Shown here: positions 7,001-7,261 of the stretch, piece after piece
How the letters are laid out: every line of letters begins with the position of its first letter
Position numbering within the stretch: the stretch's first letter is position 1
From: Nitrospirales bacterium
GTDB taxonomy: Bacteria; Nitrospirota; Nitrospiria; Nitrospirales; UBA8639
Reading direction: 5' to 3'
DNA: 7,261 bases
NCBI GenBank assembly: GCA_029261305.1
Contig: JAJDBO010000160.1
Span: 1-7,261 of the forward strand
Position numbers and translations under genes: made by a program
Notes under the pieces: generated by a model
Database searches by the model: none
What the model saw: the letters and a program-made list of their open reading frames with translations, nothing else
What the model was told of the DNA's origin: nothing

Positions 7001-7058
7001 CAGCTCTAAGTTTCATCGATACAACCCTGATGCGACGTGGGAGCCCATCTCAGTTTAA
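4029..7058 (+). CDS. dabA: DabA / MpsB (DUF2309, UPF0753): inorganic carbon transporter subunit
   Basis: This 1009-residue protein is the cytoplasmic, zinc-containing, beta-carbonic-anhydrase-like subunit of the DAB (MpsAB) system. That system is proposed to convert CO2 to bicarbonate vectorially, together with the NuoL-like membrane subunit DabB. The N-terminus has the family motif APFWPMRTMVAQNP (29-42) with GLE at 45-47. The metal site is intact: CIDVRSE gives Cys504, Asp506 and Arg508; GHGSETDNNPY gives His702; CGACGG gives Cys717. The C-terminal GSGSKVLHN block (908-916) is also typical. An earlier in-frame ATG at 3972 lies inside the terminator loop and would translate the hairpin, so the ATG at 4029 is chosen. 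It begins MSGISAHTLS and fits family N-termini, but its Shine-Dalgarno is poor (GGAG at 4007-4010, 18 bases away). It appears monocistronic: mpsC diverges upstream, and the downstream gene is convergent after 26 bases. No dabB is seen. Confidence 0.95.
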   Translation: MSGISAHTLSQAERDQVRQTVIEASEPIAPFWPMRTMVAQNPIHGLECLSFDQAVRKGKHLVGGSGYLSNDKYRQFYRNGRITPDSLQRAFARVGPRQEKQESIQVGVRQITAPDVWKLHLAFGFEPLEPVLLHWKLSSGGAIEQFRQDLSDESRKRIIERTIKECEHCRDYPEEAYLTNLWKSALAVLELTDVHSSQPPFGDSSLNVLGDVQTQLNITLPAQRTMSDWLDALAGTTLVEQVNNQLIKWVAAFLDEGLACWDMPLRHQGFYRAWQELVQQDHSGKFLGIKHFTQKVNDLPSEPEAAIVSNLHRLGIPQDQWKDYLSRQLSLLPGWTRYIRWLGEHPVYHAQQKHPIDTTQYLAVRLFYEAELTHVACQREWGIDGTLSSLITYWQDRPEEYESVAEGGVHNVDPKTQAICRDAWRLFHLAQFLELSPMELHDLTSSDAQTLLNWLDDFHDDRHSPVWLEAYEEVFRGNILQKLTGHQGMVPTIETRPRAQLVFCIDVRSESFRRHIEAVGPYETFGFAGFFGIPISHQAFDSEERAALCPVLLSPSHAVSETPRTGEEQALQKYSSGTRWHQLGRHLFHDLKHHPIGSMMVIDVVGLFFSVGLVGKTLLQKPFHAITSAIDRWFTHTVPTQVSISAPSDPQQPQAGEVNAEGIPPGLAQGFSLTERATFIENGLRAMGLTENYARLVCLCGHGSETDNNPYFGALDCGACGGAPGDPNARVFAAMANDPEVRRILKDKGLPIPEDTWFLPGKHNTTTDRVTFYDLEEFPDTHKEDLRVLILDLENAGANQALERCYRIPSAPTEISPEKAFAHVEERSCDWANPRPEWGLAGNGAFLIGRRQLTKGLDLGGRVFLHSYNSVADPQGAILEKIMTAPLIVGEWINMGYYFSAVDPWAYGSGSKVLHNVVGGVGMMLGSQSDLQMGFPLQTVNNGNVHYHEPMRLLAIIEHSPSVISAIIQKHVILQQLFHNQWLNLVALDPNSSKFHRYNPDATWEPISV

Positions 7059-7084
7059 CTCTTCCTCAATCTATCCTTGAAGCG

Positions 7085-7261
7085 CTAAGGCTCTGTTGAT
7101 TCAAAATGGTCTCTCCTAAGAACACAGGCATCTAAAACAAAGACGCTTCCAGAGTGCCGTTCCAAGAATGGCTTGAGCCCAGAGAGAATGGGTTCGACCT
7201 TTTCCTCTGGGACCACTGTCAGGATCATTTGGAGGCTGCTCGTGTCATTAAACATCAAATG
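7085..7261 (-). CDS. Probable P-II-like regulatory protein, C-terminal part (5' truncated by window edge)
   Basis: On the minus strand a frame runs in from the window edge and stops at 7085-7087, giving 58 residues. The pattern is strand-helix-strand: LQMILTVVPEEKVEPILSG, then LKPFLERHSG, then SVFVLDACVLRRDHF. This resembles the second half of P-II-family proteins (VP-D-KVE, then G-IFV-DV), particularly the P-II-like proteins linked to carbon uptake (SbtB, CPII). The T-loop region lies outside the window, so nucleotide binding cannot be judged. P-II-like genes are found with DAB and carboxysome loci, and such a protein could control transporter activity. A start at the ATG at 7253-7255 giving a 56-residue protein is possible but less likely. 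The gene is convergent with dabA, with 26 bases between stops and no clear terminator. Family call is moderate. Confidence 0.55.
   Translation of the reverse strand, partial: HLMFNDTSSLQMILTVVPEEKVEPILSGLKPFLERHSGSVFVLDACVLRRDHFESTEP

Overview
This 7.3-kb bacterial window (roughly half G+C, both strands used) looks like part of a dissolved-inorganic-carbon (DIC) uptake locus. Gene content (SulP anion transporter, DUF2309/DabA, MpsC/DUF2294, a P-II-like protein) and general sequence character would fit a chemolithoautotroph such as a Nitrospirota member. That taxonomic guess is low confidence, because no rRNA or other marker is present.

Layout. (1) Positions 2-748, plus strand: 3' part of a class III adenylate cyclase fused to a C-terminal PilZ domain. 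(2) 749-1078: a long leader with a candidate promoter, hairpins and an intrinsic terminator ending just before the next gene. (3) 1079-2707, plus: SulP-family transporter with a C-terminal STAS-like domain, a likely bicarbonate or other anion carrier. (4) 2995-3162, plus: a 55-residue unrecognised small protein in an AT-rich stretch with a strong ribosome binding site and its own probable terminator. (5) 3352-3723, minus: MpsC (DUF2294). (6) 3724-4028: divergent intergenic region holding a second leader with a terminator. (7) 4029-7058, plus: DabA (MpsB, DUF2309), the zinc-containing beta-carbonic-anhydrase-like subunit of the DAB/MpsAB DIC pump. (8) 7085-7261, minus: 3' end of a probable P-II-like signalling protein, running off the window. 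No DabB (NuoL-like) gene is visible.

The most interesting feature is that the SulP and dabA genes, 3 kb apart, each sit behind an RNA leader of the same design. Each leader has an upstream hairpin and a conserved element (18 of 23 positions identical between copies) whose 3' end is the 5' arm of an intrinsic terminator. Each also has an upstream strand able to pair with that arm as an antiterminator. The terminator arms differ between the two leaders, and the upstream strands differ to match. This looks like a shared cis-regulatory RNA, possibly a riboswitch, controlling two DIC-uptake genes. I do not recognise it as a known class. The adjacent cyclase carries the Lys/Thr substrate-site pair typical of class IIIb, the group known for bicarbonate stimulation. 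The locus may therefore combine carbon transport, carbon sensing by nucleotide signalling, and RNA-level attenuation. The functional links are inference.
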